The notes below the pieces were generated by a model. It worked only from the letters and a program-made list of their open reading frames with translations. It made no database searches and was not told where the DNA came from. A stretch of 64,000 bases of DNA from Chloroflexota bacterium (GTDB lineage: Bacteria; Chloroflexota; Anaerolineae; Anaerolineales; Villigracilaceae): positions 1-64,000 of the forward strand of contig JAKOVF010000386.1 in NCBI GenBank assembly GCA_029782225.1, written 5' to 3'. Position 1 is the stretch's first letter, and each line of letters opens with the position of its first letter. The position numbers were made by a program, and so were the translations under genes. Shown here piece by piece: positions 48,700 through 57,693 of the stretch.

Positions 48700-48705
48700 A
48701 TGCCC

Positions 48706-48750
48706 ATGTTTCATTCTGTTTGTGTTTGCTGCTATTATTCCCACCCGTAA
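48706..48750 (+). CDS. tyrS leader peptide with tandem Tyr codons
   Basis: ATG TTT CAT TCT GTT TGT and onward encodes 14 residues, MFHSVCVCCYYSHP, then TAA. The two adjacent tyrosine codons TAT TAT (48733-48738) sit just before a hairpin, in front of the tyrosyl-tRNA synthetase gene. No ribosome-binding site precedes it, but the predicted transcript starts at the ATG, so translation could be leaderless. A second in-frame ATG at 48700 overlaps the -10 box. Slow decoding of the Tyr codons when charged tRNA-Tyr is scarce would hold a ribosome here. Confidence 0.65.
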   Translation: MFHSVCVCCYYSHP

Positions 48751-48800
48751 AGTTTGCGGTGGTGTTTTGAACGCGCCCTCACCATCGCGGGCGCGTTTTT
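48741..48800 (+). promoter_or_regulatory. Attenuator of tyrS: alternative antiterminator and terminator hairpins
   Basis: Region 1 CCACC (48741-48745) pairs with region 2 GGTGG (48758-48762). Region 2 extended, GCGGTGGTG (48756-48764), can pair with region 3 CACCATCGC (48780-48788) over nine positions, one a G-U pair. The terminator is ACGCGCCC (48771-48778) with GGGCGCGT (48789-48796), followed by TTTTT. Pairing 2:3 encloses the left terminator arm and would prevent the terminator. A ribosome stalled on the Tyr codons would cover region 1 and favour 2:3; a ribosome reaching the stop codon would cover region 2 and favour termination. Confidence 0.65.
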
Positions 48801-48843
48801 GTTTGTCAATTTTTGGAGTGATGGAGCTCCGCAGGAGGATAAT

Positions 48844-50055
48844 ATGAACATCGAAGAACAAGTCGAGTTGTTGATGCTGGGGACGGAATATGGCGATGAA
48901 GATCTGAAGAAAGCCATGACCGCCGAACTGCGCGAGCGTTTGTCCACTGCGCAAAAGGAGAATCGCCCCTTGCGCGTCTACTGCGGATACGACCCCACCT
49001 CAACGGACCTGCATCTCGGTCATACCATCACAATGCGGAAGCTGCGTCAGTTCCAGGATCTGGGGCACGAAGTGACTTTCCTCATCGGGAGCTACACGGC
49101 ATTAGTCGGCGACCCCTCGGATAAGAACAAGGCACGTCCGATCCTGACCGAGGAACAGGTTCTCGAGAATGCGCGGACCTACGCGGAGCAGGCTTTCCGT
49201 GTCCTCGACCGTCAGCAAACGAAGATTCGCTACAATGGTGAATGGCTCAGCAAGCTTTCCCTGGTTGATCTCATCCGCTTGGGTCAGAACTTCACCGTGC
49301 AGCAATTCCTGGCGCGTGAGAATTTTGCCAACCGCCTCGAAAAGAATGAGCCGATCTACCTGCATGAAACGTTCTACGCGCTGATGCAAGGCTATGACGC
49401 GGTCGCCATGCAGACCGATGTGCAGGTCGGCGGCACAGATCAGTTGTTCAATATTATCGTTGCAGGACGCAAATTGCAGGAGGCCCTCGGACAAAAGCCG
49501 CTGGTGGGAATCATCACTGGCATCCTGCCGGGCACGGACGGCACCCAGAGGATGTCAAAGTCCACCGGCAATATCGTGCCTATTAACACCGGCGCCGAGG
49601 ATATGTATGGCAAGCTGATGTCCATTCCCGATGCCGCGATGGGCAAGTATATGCGCCTGGCTACCCGCTGGAATCCGCACGAGATCGATGCCTTCGAGAA
49701 GGAAGTGGCTGAAGGCAAAATCCATCCGCGCGATGCGAAGATGAAACTTGCCTTTGAGATCACCTCCGTTTTCTACGGTGAGGCCGATGCGACCCATGCG
49801 CAGGAAGCCTTCATCAAGACCTTCCAGCAAAAGGAAGTGCCAGACGAGATGCCGGAACTTGCGCTGCAATCCGGGCAAACTGTGTTGGATGTGATCCTTG
49901 CGGGCAAGCTTGCTCCCAGTAAAAGCGAGGCTCGCCGTTTGCTTGATCAAAAAGGCGTGCGACTCGATGGGGAAGTCCTGGAGCGTGGCGATCTGCCATT
50001 TCCGCATCCCGGCGTCTTGCAGGTGGGCAAGCGACGCTTCCTGCGGGTAAAGTAA
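48844..50055 (+). CDS. tyrS: Tyrosyl-tRNA synthetase
   Basis: 403 residues, class I aminoacyl-tRNA synthetase. HLGH in STDLHLGHTITMRKL, the KMSKS loop in TQRMSKSTGNIV, QVGGTDQLFNIIVGR-type motif (QVGGTDQLFNIIVAG) and a C-terminal S4 RNA-binding domain (LAPSKSEARRLLDQKGVRLDG). It is of the TyrZ-like type. ATG at 48844 with AGGAGG upstream; longer readings would run through the attenuator. It charges tRNA-Tyr in the cytoplasm. It is the likely target of the upstream attenuator. Confidence 0.94.
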   Translation: MNIEEQVELLMLGTEYGDEDLKKAMTAELRERLSTAQKENRPLRVYCGYDPTSTDLHLGHTITMRKLRQFQDLGHEVTFLIGSYTALVGDPSDKNKARPILTEEQVLENARTYAEQAFRVLDRQQTKIRYNGEWLSKLSLVDLIRLGQNFTVQQFLARENFANRLEKNEPIYLHETFYALMQGYDAVAMQTDVQVGGTDQLFNIIVAGRKLQEALGQKPLVGIITGILPGTDGTQRMSKSTGNIVPINTGAEDMYGKLMSIPDAAMGKYMRLATRWNPHEIDAFEKEVAEGKIHPRDAKMKLAFEITSVFYGEADATHAQEAFIKTFQQKEVPDEMPELALQSGQTVLDVILAGKLAPSKSEARRLLDQKGVRLDGEVLERGDLPFPHPGVLQVGKRRFLRVK

Positions 50056-50090
50056 AAAAGATGCGGTGACTTGGATCACCGCATCTTTTT
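50054..50090. terminator. Bidirectional terminator between tyrS and the HD-GYP sensor
   Basis: GATGCGGTGA (50060-50069) and TCACCGCATC (50076-50085) pair perfectly around a six-base loop, flanked by AAAAAA and TTTTT. Both converging genes use it, and the TGA stop of the minus-strand gene is part of the hairpin. Confidence 0.85.
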
Positions 50091-53000
50091 ATTCTTTTTA
50101 AGGCTCACGTTTGCAGAGGATCTGCCTCGCCTGCTCGTTCCTTTGTTGCCGGCGCGCTTCGGACCAAATCGGGTTTTATCCTTCATCATTTTCAGGAAAA
50201 CCTCTAAAATGGCCGGGTCAAATTGCTTTCCAGAGAGACTGCGGAGATATTTGATCACTTTTTGTTTTGTCCACGATGTGCGATACGGACGATTCGAAAG
50301 TAACGCATCCCACACATCCACCACAGCGAAAATGCGGGCCGCAAGCGGAATATTATTCCCTTTCAGGCCGGAGGGATAACCGCTTCCATCCCACCACTCA
50401 TGGTGGTAGTAGGCCACATCCAGTGCAGGGCGCAGGTAGTGTATGGGATTGAGCAAATCGAAGGCATATTGAGGATGCTTGCGCATTTCGATCCATTCGG
50501 CATCGGTGAGCGGGCCATTCTTGCGGAGGATATTGTCCGGCACACCCATCTTGCCGATGTCATGCAAGAGCACACCGCGGCGGATATGGGTCAATTGGGA
50601 TTCGGGAATACCCATTTGCCGCGCCAGTTCCAGGGTCAGATCGGTCACGCGGCGGCTGTGGCCCTGAGTCTCTTTGTCACGTAGTTCAAGAGCCTTGCTC
50701 CAGCCTTCGAGGGTCGTGTCATAGGCCAGGGAGAGTTCCTGGTTACTGCGCTGCAAGTTCTCGAAGAGGCGGGTGTTATCGATTGCAATGGTTGCTTGTC
50801 CAGCCAGGGTTCGCAGGAAATCGCGCCAGTCCGAGTTCGGTGTAAATGGTTGACGGAAATACGTTTCCAATACACCTCGGATCAGTCCCTTGCTCTGCAG
50901 GGGAATGCCATAATAGCTGACAAAACCTTCCCTGGCAACTGCGTTCATGTTCGAACGCTGAATCTGGCTTCCGATGTAGATCTCTCTTTGCGAGAGCAGA
51001 ATCTGATTGGCCGGACTGTCCGCGTGTTGTAGAACCATCCGTGGGAACTCTGAATCACGGAAGCCTCCACCGGAGTGATAGGTGAGCGTCTGACTCTCCG
51101 TATCAAGAATCAGGATTGCGGCGGCACTTACGCCCATCTTTGAGAGCAGGTGTTCGATCAGGATATCGAGAGTTACCCGCAGGTCGAAGCTGGATGAGAT
51201 CGCCGTATCCAATTCACGCAGCATGGTCAGCCGTCGGACCTGTTCCTCGCTCTTTTCATACAGGCTCGAGCGGTTGATTGCGTTCCCGGCAATTTCAGCG
51301 ATGGTCCTCAGCAGGCGAATCTGGTGCCGCTCAATCTGCTGCGGGTCAGGCATGGCAACTACCAAAACACCGATTGTTTCGGAAGTCGTCCTGATTGGGA
51401 CAGCGATGCCTCCCCAGCCTTTCCTGAAGGCTTCAACATTTTCAGCACTGACCTTTGCATCCGTTGAGAATTCCAGACTTTGATGGACTTTTCCACTCTC
51501 AAAGACATATCCGACGATGCCCTCACCGGCTTTGAAATTTGGCTTGTGGAGATTTGCCAACTCACCGCTGGAAGCCTTCTGAACCAATTCGGCTCGGCCT
51601 CGGTCATATAGCCAGATCGCGGCGGTGTCAGTGCCCATGCTCTTTTGGATCTCATCGATCAGAACCAGCAGAATCCTTTGAGAGTCTTGCGCCACACGTA
51701 ATGCGACCGAGACTCTGCTGACGACCTCCAATTCCTCAACCCTTTGTCGTGTTTCATTAAATAAGCGCGCATTCTCAATGGCGGCGGCTGCCTGATGAGC
51801 AAATGTCTGTGCCAGAAGTGCGTCTTTCTCGCCAAACGCTCCGATGACGACGCTGTCCATCGTGATATAGCCAATCACTTGTCCACGTGCGATCAGGGGT
51901 ACGCCCATCCAGGCGCGGACCGTTTCCGCAGCAGCCCATTTTTCAAAATATGGGGAGTCTCGATTGTCTTCGAGAATGAGGGCCCTGCTGTTCTTTTTGA
52001 CATCCAGGAACAGTTGATTGTTGGCCGGGAAGAGCCTGTTGATGAGTGTCTCGTTTTCCAGAAAACCCTTGGCAGCAGTAACTCGGACCTGTTCTCCCTC
52101 CAGCTGGAAAATCGCAGCACTGTCATAAGGGACAACCTGTTGCAGTGCCACAAGGATGGTTTCAAGTACCTGGCCCGGTTCAAGCGTGGACGTTATGGCC
52201 GTTGCTGCGACTCGTAGATTTTCCGCCTCTTCTCGGCGCCTCTGTTCCGATTGGAACAGCCGGGCATTTTCGATGGCAATCGCAGCCTGCTGGGCAAGGC
52301 TCGCCAGGAATTCCAGTTCCTGTGGGATGAATAGCTGATCTGCGCCGCTCCGCCAGATCGCCAGCAAGCCGGTTAACTCATCCTTGTTCAGCACAGGGAC
52401 CGCCATGATATGCTCATGGGGATCATCCTGAGTACCATCCACAACAACCCCACGCGGGTCCAGCAGAGTGTTGTTGACGATCTCGCCTTTTTTGGATAAG
52501 GCAATACTGCCGACAATCCCCATGCCAAGCTGGAGCGAGAAATTCTTAAGTTCCTCTGCATCCTTTCCAAATGCCGCAATCACGCGCAGGGACTGTTTTG
52601 CGGGCTCAAATAAATAAACAGCACTTGTGTCGGCTCGTAAAAGTTCCTTTGCGTATCTCCCAATGCGCTCAAGTACAACGTCCAGTTGAAGAGTTGCGGA
52701 GATATCCCGTCCCACTTCGACAATCGCGGCTGTCTCCTGCGCATGTCGAACTGCCTCCTGGAATAAGCGACCAGCCTCCATGGAAACCGAAGTTTGATGG
52801 GCGATGCTAATCAAAAAGTTCAATTCCGATTTGTTGAAGAGACCCTCTGAGCGTAGCCTCCAGGCATTGATGGCGCCAATTGGTTTTCCGCGGAGGATCA
52901 ATGCTGAGGACATCATCGTCTCGACCAGACCATCTGCATCAGATGTTCCTGGCACACGGATTCGACGGGGATCGTTGGTTGTATCGTTAATGATCTCCGA

Positions 53001-56000
53001 TTTGCCATCTCGAACGATGTTTCCTGTGATTCCTTCCCCGATCTTTAGAACGTGTGAGAGGATTTCATGACTAAAGGTCCCCTGTGCAGTTGCAGGTCTG
53101 ATCGTGGTATTGTCATCTTGAAGAAGGTAGATCGCAACATGGCTGGCCTTAAGGAGGTCCAGAGTGCGTTGTGCCACTGTTTCCAGAAGCGAATCTACTT
53201 CACCGGTCCTGGTGATTTCGTTGGCGATATCTGCCAGTGCTTCGATAATACGCGTCCGCCGTCTTTCCTCTGCCAGCGTTCGCACATTCTCAATTGCAAC
53301 GGCCGCCTGGTTGGCAAACGTCTGTGCCAGGGCGCTGTGCTCCTCCGTGAAATATCCGACCTTGTCACTATCCAGATTGATGTAGCCAAGCAGTTTTTCC
53401 TGTGCGATTAAAGGCACGCCCATCCAGCCCCGAATGTACTCGGACCCCGGAAGCTTAGTGAAGCGTTCCTCAAGCCGTACGTCCGCCACGATGATAGGTT
53501 GCCACATGCCTGTTCCCCATTTGTCATGCTCATATGGGTATCGGGCGCCAACCATTTGGTTTCCTTGGGGCAGGCCATGTTGCGCAGCAATCTCTGCTTG
53601 ATCTCCGTCGACCAGCTCGATGGAGGCGCTAGTGTAAGGAATCAGCTTTGCGAGGGTGCTAAGGATGATTTCGAAAAGCTCATCGAACTGTACGGTGGCA
53701 GTCAGGCTGGCTGTTGCCTCTCGGAGGGCTTCCGCTTCCTGTCGTCTTCGCCGTTGTGTCTCGAACAAGCGCCCATTCTCGATTGCAACCGCGGCCTGGT
53801 TAGCAAATGTCTGAAGTAACGTGGCGTGTTCTTCTGAAAAAGCGCTCGGAGTGCGGCTGTCGAGGCTGAGCAAGCCAATGAATTTGTCATGAGCAATGAG
53901 GGGAATGCCGATCCAGCCCCGAATATATTCAGCTCCATCCCACTTTTCGAAGAGTGCATCTGCCTGTGCATCCGGCAGAATCAGCGGCCGGCGGTTTGTG
54001 GTGAGATGATCCCAGGTTTCATCAAGAGGGTAGCGCTTTCCGACAAGTTCGCTTCCTTCCGGCAGTCCCCGTCCGGCCACAATTTGGAGCGATTCATCCA
54101 TCTCCAGATGGATCGAAGCACTGTCATAGTGGACAAGCCTATGGGCCGAGTCAAGGATGGTTTCATACAAATGTGGCAACTCCAATGAAGATGTCAGAGC
54201 AGAGGTAGCTTCACGCAAAGTCTCAGCATCTCTCTGGCGTTTCTTCTCCAGCTCGAAGAATCGCAGACGCTCAAGGGCCGTTGCAAGTCCTCCCGCAATT
54301 GTATTGAGGAGTCTCTCATCGCTTTCGGAGAATGCTTCCGGTTGTTTGCTTTCGATATTCAAGACGCCGAGTACATTTCCGCTGCTGATAATGGGCACGC
54401 ACAATTCAGAACAAATCCCCTGGGTCACTTCATAGTAGTCCGGATGCTCCTGAACATTTCCAAAGCGGATGGGCCTTCGCGTGGTGGCCACCCTGCCACT
54501 GATGCCCGCCGTCACGCTGATGCTCCTGGAAAGGTTCTCCGGTGTGGTGCCTCGATAGGAACTGTGGGGTTGCAGAGCGCTACCGTCTTTATTTAGCAGC
54601 AATATCCCACAATTATCGGGGTAGAGCGTTTTGCCAATGATGTCAGTCACATGGTGCAGCAATTCGTCTGATTCTCCGGCGGTCGATTCTGCCATAGCGA
54701 CAGCATGGAGTACTGTAAGCTCTTGGAGCTGTCTTTGCAGCGCCTCGTCAGCGCGCTTTCTTTCCGTGACATCCTGAGCAACAGCGATAATTACTTCGTC
54801 GCCAAAGTAAGTCCCTTTGTAGAACTGCATCTCACTGGGAAAAATCTCACCGTTTCCTCTCGAACCCCAGAATTCAAACTTTTCCTCCCGCCCTTGTAGC
54901 GCCTGCTGAAAACATCGCCATACTTGCTGAAGATCATTCTTGCCGGGAGGGCTGATGGACTCCAGTGTCCTGCCAATAAAAAAATTCTTCTCATAGCCAT
55001 GCAGGCGAAGTGCGCCCTCGTTTACGTCGAGGAAATGACCCTCGAGGTCCTGGATGTAGATCGCATCATTGACGCTGTTGAAAAGTCCCCGATAACTGCT
55101 CTCTCCCCGTAGTATCATTTCCTCCACAAGCTTACGCTGGATTGCCGCGCCTAGCATACTGACTGCCGCCCGCAGCGCCTCAATCTCGACTGCCGACCAT
55201 TCGCGCTCAACCTTACAATCATCAAACCCGATAAAGCCCCACCAATCATTTTCAACAGGGATGGGAAAGCAAATAATGGATAGAATTCCTTCCTGCCTGA
55301 ATTCAATCTGTTCGCCTTCCGGGAGATTCTTGACAATTCCATAAGCGGGGAGACCTTCGTCGAATAGCCTGACCCAGCGAGAATATCCGGCTCCTAGAAA
55401 ATCCATGTTCTGCAGGTCCTGGTTATTGATTTCTGATTCAATTCCCTCATTCACCCATTCAAAAAGCTGCGAGATCAGGAGAGTACCGGTTTTTGAAAAA
55501 TGTTTCTTGAATATGTATACTCTGCTGGTTTCGACTGTCTTGCCCAGGCGCTCCAAAACCCGAGATGCGCAATCTTCCCAGTTTGTCGACTTAAGGAACT
55601 GTTCTGCGGCAAATGACACAGCCTCGAGGATAGCCTCCCGCCTTTTGAGAGCTTCTTGGGCGCGTTTTTGATCCGTTATATCCAGCAGGAGCCCTTGCCA
55701 GTAGCGCAGCTTTCCATCCTCCTCCTCAATGAAATAAGCCTCTTCCCTGATCCAAATGTAATTGCCGTCGCGAGCTCGTATGCGGTACTCAATCCGAAAA
55801 GGCTCCCCGGTCTCGTTGGTGCGGATATCTTCTGCCAGGACGCGTTCCCGGTCCTCAGGGTGCAGCGAGTTTTGCCACAATTCGTCTGTGGCAGTCCATT
55901 CCTCGGGTGTATAGCCAAGTACCTCATGGATACGAGGGCTGACATATCGCGTGGTTTGCTGTTCAGCATATTCGTCCATAAAAACAATTGCGGGCAGCCG

Positions 56001-57020
56001 CTCCACCAGGACGCGATATCTTTTCTCGGCGGCTTGTAGCCGAAACACCGCCTGCTTTTGCTCAGATATATTGATCAGGATTCCCTGCCAGTAGAGTGGG
56101 TTGTCATTATCATCGCAGATCAAAGTGGCCATGTCGTGCACCCAGACCACACGTCCATCACGCGCAATGATGCGGTACTCAATGTCGAAAGGCTCGCGCG
56201 TCTGATTGGTTCGTTCATTCTCTGCCAGGACCTTTTGGCGGTCGTCCGGATGAATTAGTCTGATCCACAATTCGGCATCTTCAACCCATTCTTGAGGTGA
56301 ATAGCCGCTAATGCTCAGGATTTGAGGGCTGGAAAAGTAATTGGAACTTCGTTTATCCGGTGCATCCGTATACACCGCGGCTGGCATTTGATTCACCAGC
56401 GTTCGATAACGCTCCTCCGTTTGTTGGAGAATGAGCTCGGCGATCTTATGCTGGGTAATGTCTGTGACAAATCCATCATAGAGCGGGTTATTGTCATCAT
56501 CCCATGCGAGATGGGCGTTGATCGATGTCCAGAAGACGCTTCCATCTTTTCGAAGCATTTGAGCCTCGAACTTTTCAATTACCCCATACCTGTTCAGGGT
56601 TTCAGTGAGTTTCTCCCGATCTTCTTTTTTCCAATATATCCGGGGTGAGATATCCTGAACAAGACTGAGCATTTCCTCCGGCGAAGAGTAACCAAACATA
56701 TGCGCCATCGCCGGGTTGATACTGATAAATCGCCCGTTGGGAGTTGATCGAAACACGCCTTCCACGGCCTCCTGGAACAGGTCAGCGTATTTTTTTTCGG
56801 CCTTTTTGTTGATCCGTGTCTCGTATGCCAAGACAGCAAACAGCATCAGGGCAGTAACAAGAATGAAGAACCAGCCTTTGAATGTCTGTGCAATTGAGAT
56901 GTATTCAGGTTTTTGAAATAACAGATCAACCAGCTTATCAGAAAGCAGAATCCATAATCCCCCAACCAGGGCATAGATTAATGACACCCGCAGTGCAAAG
57001 GGAATTTGCCGGCCTTTCAT
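50076..57020 (-). CDS. Giant PAS/GAF sensor with C-terminal HD-GYP phosphodiesterase domain
   Basis: 2314 residues. Two N-terminal helices (LRVSLIYALVGGLWILLS and GWFFILVTALMLFAVLAYE) anchor it. Three PAS domains follow (YADLFQEAVEGVFRSTPNGR, YRTLVNQMPAAVYTDAPDKR and YRVLVERLPAIVFMDEYAEQ), a GAF domain, a fourth PAS (YRGLFNSVNDAIYIQDLEGH), then about eight further GAF domains, each starting like LREATSALTSSLELPHLYET. The final domain is HD-GYP with HSRRVTDLTLELARQ, LLHDIGKMGVPDNIL, YYHHEWWDGSGYP and LLSNRPYR. It should degrade c-di-GMP in response to several signals. The start is uncertain (57083 also possible). Confidence 0.87.
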   Translation of the reverse strand: MKGRQIPFALRVSLIYALVGGLWILLSDKLVDLLFQKPEYISIAQTFKGWFFILVTALMLFAVLAYETRINKKAEKKYADLFQEAVEGVFRSTPNGRFISINPAMAHMFGYSSPEEMLSLVQDISPRIYWKKEDREKLTETLNRYGVIEKFEAQMLRKDGSVFWTSINAHLAWDDDNNPLYDGFVTDITQHKIAELILQQTEERYRTLVNQMPAAVYTDAPDKRSSNYFSSPQILSISGYSPQEWVEDAELWIRLIHPDDRQKVLAENERTNQTREPFDIEYRIIARDGRVVWVHDMATLICDDNDNPLYWQGILINISEQKQAVFRLQAAEKRYRVLVERLPAIVFMDEYAEQQTTRYVSPRIHEVLGYTPEEWTATDELWQNSLHPEDRERVLAEDIRTNETGEPFRIEYRIRARDGNYIWIREEAYFIEEEDGKLRYWQGLLLDITDQKRAQEALKRREAILEAVSFAAEQFLKSTNWEDCASRVLERLGKTVETSRVYIFKKHFSKTGTLLISQLFEWVNEGIESEINNQDLQNMDFLGAGYSRWVRLFDEGLPAYGIVKNLPEGEQIEFRQEGILSIICFPIPVENDWWGFIGFDDCKVEREWSAVEIEALRAAVSMLGAAIQRKLVEEMILRGESSYRGLFNSVNDAIYIQDLEGHFLDVNEGALRLHGYEKNFFIGRTLESISPPGKNDLQQVWRCFQQALQGREEKFEFWGSRGNGEIFPSEMQFYKGTYFGDEVIIAVAQDVTERKRADEALQRQLQELTVLHAVAMAESTAGESDELLHHVTDIIGKTLYPDNCGILLLNKDGSALQPHSSYRGTTPENLSRSISVTAGISGRVATTRRPIRFGNVQEHPDYYEVTQGICSELCVPIISSGNVLGVLNIESKQPEAFSESDERLLNTIAGGLATALERLRFFELEKKRQRDAETLREATSALTSSLELPHLYETILDSAHRLVHYDSASIHLEMDESLQIVAGRGLPEGSELVGKRYPLDETWDHLTTNRRPLILPDAQADALFEKWDGAEYIRGWIGIPLIAHDKFIGLLSLDSRTPSAFSEEHATLLQTFANQAAVAIENGRLFETQRRRRQEAEALREATASLTATVQFDELFEIILSTLAKLIPYTSASIELVDGDQAEIAAQHGLPQGNQMVGARYPYEHDKWGTGMWQPIIVADVRLEERFTKLPGSEYIRGWMGVPLIAQEKLLGYINLDSDKVGYFTEEHSALAQTFANQAAVAIENVRTLAEERRRTRIIEALADIANEITRTGEVDSLLETVAQRTLDLLKASHVAIYLLQDDNTTIRPATAQGTFSHEILSHVLKIGEGITGNIVRDGKSEIINDTTNDPRRIRVPGTSDADGLVETMMSSALILRGKPIGAINAWRLRSEGLFNKSELNFLISIAHQTSVSMEAGRLFQEAVRHAQETAAIVEVGRDISATLQLDVVLERIGRYAKELLRADTSAVYLFEPAKQSLRVIAAFGKDAEELKNFSLQLGMGIVGSIALSKKGEIVNNTLLDPRGVVVDGTQDDPHEHIMAVPVLNKDELTGLLAIWRSGADQLFIPQELEFLASLAQQAAIAIENARLFQSEQRRREEAENLRVAATAITSTLEPGQVLETILVALQQVVPYDSAAIFQLEGEQVRVTAAKGFLENETLINRLFPANNQLFLDVKKNSRALILEDNRDSPYFEKWAAAETVRAWMGVPLIARGQVIGYITMDSVVIGAFGEKDALLAQTFAHQAAAAIENARLFNETRQRVEELEVVSRVSVALRVAQDSQRILLVLIDEIQKSMGTDTAAIWLYDRGRAELVQKASSGELANLHKPNFKAGEGIVGYVFESGKVHQSLEFSTDAKVSAENVEAFRKGWGGIAVPIRTTSETIGVLVVAMPDPQQIERHQIRLLRTIAEIAGNAINRSSLYEKSEEQVRRLTMLRELDTAISSSFDLRVTLDILIEHLLSKMGVSAAAILILDTESQTLTYHSGGGFRDSEFPRMVLQHADSPANQILLSQREIYIGSQIQRSNMNAVAREGFVSYYGIPLQSKGLIRGVLETYFRQPFTPNSDWRDFLRTLAGQATIAIDNTRLFENLQRSNQELSLAYDTTLEGWSKALELRDKETQGHSRRVTDLTLELARQMGIPESQLTHIRRGVLLHDIGKMGVPDNILRKNGPLTDAEWIEMRKHPQYAFDLLNPIHYLRPALDVAYYHHEWWDGSGYPSGLKGNNIPLAARIFAVVDVWDALLSNRPYRTSWTKQKVIKYLRSLSGKQFDPAILEVFLKMMKDKTRFGPKRAGNKGTSRRGRSSANVSLKKNKKMR

Positions 57021-57141
57021 AGATAATTTGGATAATAGTTCACGCTTAAAATGATTATAGACTTGTTTGTATAAAATCATCATGCCAAATCTGTAATTAA
57101 TTCTGAATTGACTTTGTCCAAATCGCTGGAAGCGAGCAATC

Positions 57142-57167
57142 AAAAAGCGAGTCCTTAGGACTCGCTT
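57142..57167 (-). terminator. Terminator of the tRNA operon
   Basis: AAGCGAGTCC and GGACTCGCTT form a 10-bp stem with a 3-base loop; read on the minus strand a T-run follows. It lies 10 bases beyond the tRNA-Cys gene. Confidence 0.8.
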
Positions 57168-57176
57168 GCTAATGAG

Positions 57177-57247
57177 AGGCGTCGAGGGGATTTGAACCCC
57201 TGATCAGGGTTTTGCAGACCCTTGCCTTACCACTTGGCCACGACGCC
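57177..57247 (-). tRNA. tRNA-Cys (anticodon GCA)
   Basis: 71 bases; the acceptor arms GGCGTCG and CGACGCC pair over seven bases with U at position 73, the T-loop reads GGTTCAAATC and the anticodon loop CTGCAAA carries GCA. Last gene of the operon; CCA is not encoded. Confidence 0.9.
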
Positions 57248-57310
57248 GAGTATTATGCAATGAGGATTGCCGATTGACATGTCGTTCAATCTGCAATCCT
57301 CAATCGGTAG

Positions 57311-57382
57311 AGCGGGCGATGGGATTCGAACCCACGACCTTCTCCTTGGCAAGGAGACGTACTACCACTGTACTACGCCCGC
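57311..57382 (-). tRNA. tRNA-Gly (anticodon GCC)
   Basis: 72 bases; acceptor arms GCGGGCG/CGCCCGC with U73, T-loop GGTTCGAATC, anticodon stem CTCCT with loop TTGCCAA carrying GCC. Middle gene of the operon. Confidence 0.92.
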
Positions 57383-57415
57383 AGATCACAGGCCTATTGT
57401 CCAACTGGCCGAGAG

Positions 57416-57488
57416 TGCCGAGACCCAGGATCGAACTGGGGACACCGCGATTTTCAGTCGCGTGCTCTACCAACTGAGCTATCTCGGC
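57416..57488 (-). tRNA. tRNA-Phe (anticodon GAA)
   Basis: 73 bases; acceptor arms GCCGAGA/TCTCGGC with A73, D-arm TAGCTCAGTTGGTAGAGCA, anticodon loop ACTGAAAAT with GAA, T-loop AGTTCGATC. First gene of the operon. Confidence 0.93.
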
Positions 57489-57517
57489 CAATATTATTTT
57501 GTTGTTAAGCGTGGGGG

Positions 57518-57546
57518 ATTTTACACGTACTTATAGGGATTGTCAA
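57518..57546 (-). promoter_or_regulatory. Promoter of the tRNA operon
   Basis: On the minus strand TTGACA (57541-57546), a 17-base spacer and TAAAAT (57518-57523). It drives tRNA-Phe, -Gly and -Cys. Confidence 0.75.
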
Positions 57547-57596
57547 GCAAAGCCATTCTTCGCAATGATTGGCATGATTTTTCCTCAAATTCCTGC

Positions 57597-57625
57597 TTGA
57601 CTCTTGGTTTTGTATGGCTTATAAT
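57597..57625 (+). promoter_or_regulatory. Promoter of rpoB
   Basis: TTGACT (57597-57602), a 17-base spacer and TATAAT (57620-57625). The leader of about 62 bases contains a GTCC-GAAAG-GGAC hairpin at 57636-57649 before the ribosome-binding site AGGAGAG. Confidence 0.75.
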
Positions 57626-57693
57626 GAGAGGTCGCTGTCCGAAAGGGACGGTTTTCATTGTTTTCCCAAATAGAATATGTTCAGGAGAGAAGA

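Noticed and set aside
48700-48843. T-box riboswitch for tyrS
   Set aside because: The leader is too short for stem I, and the AGGGTGGNACCGCG motif is absent; the GGTGG part is better explained by the attenuator pairing.
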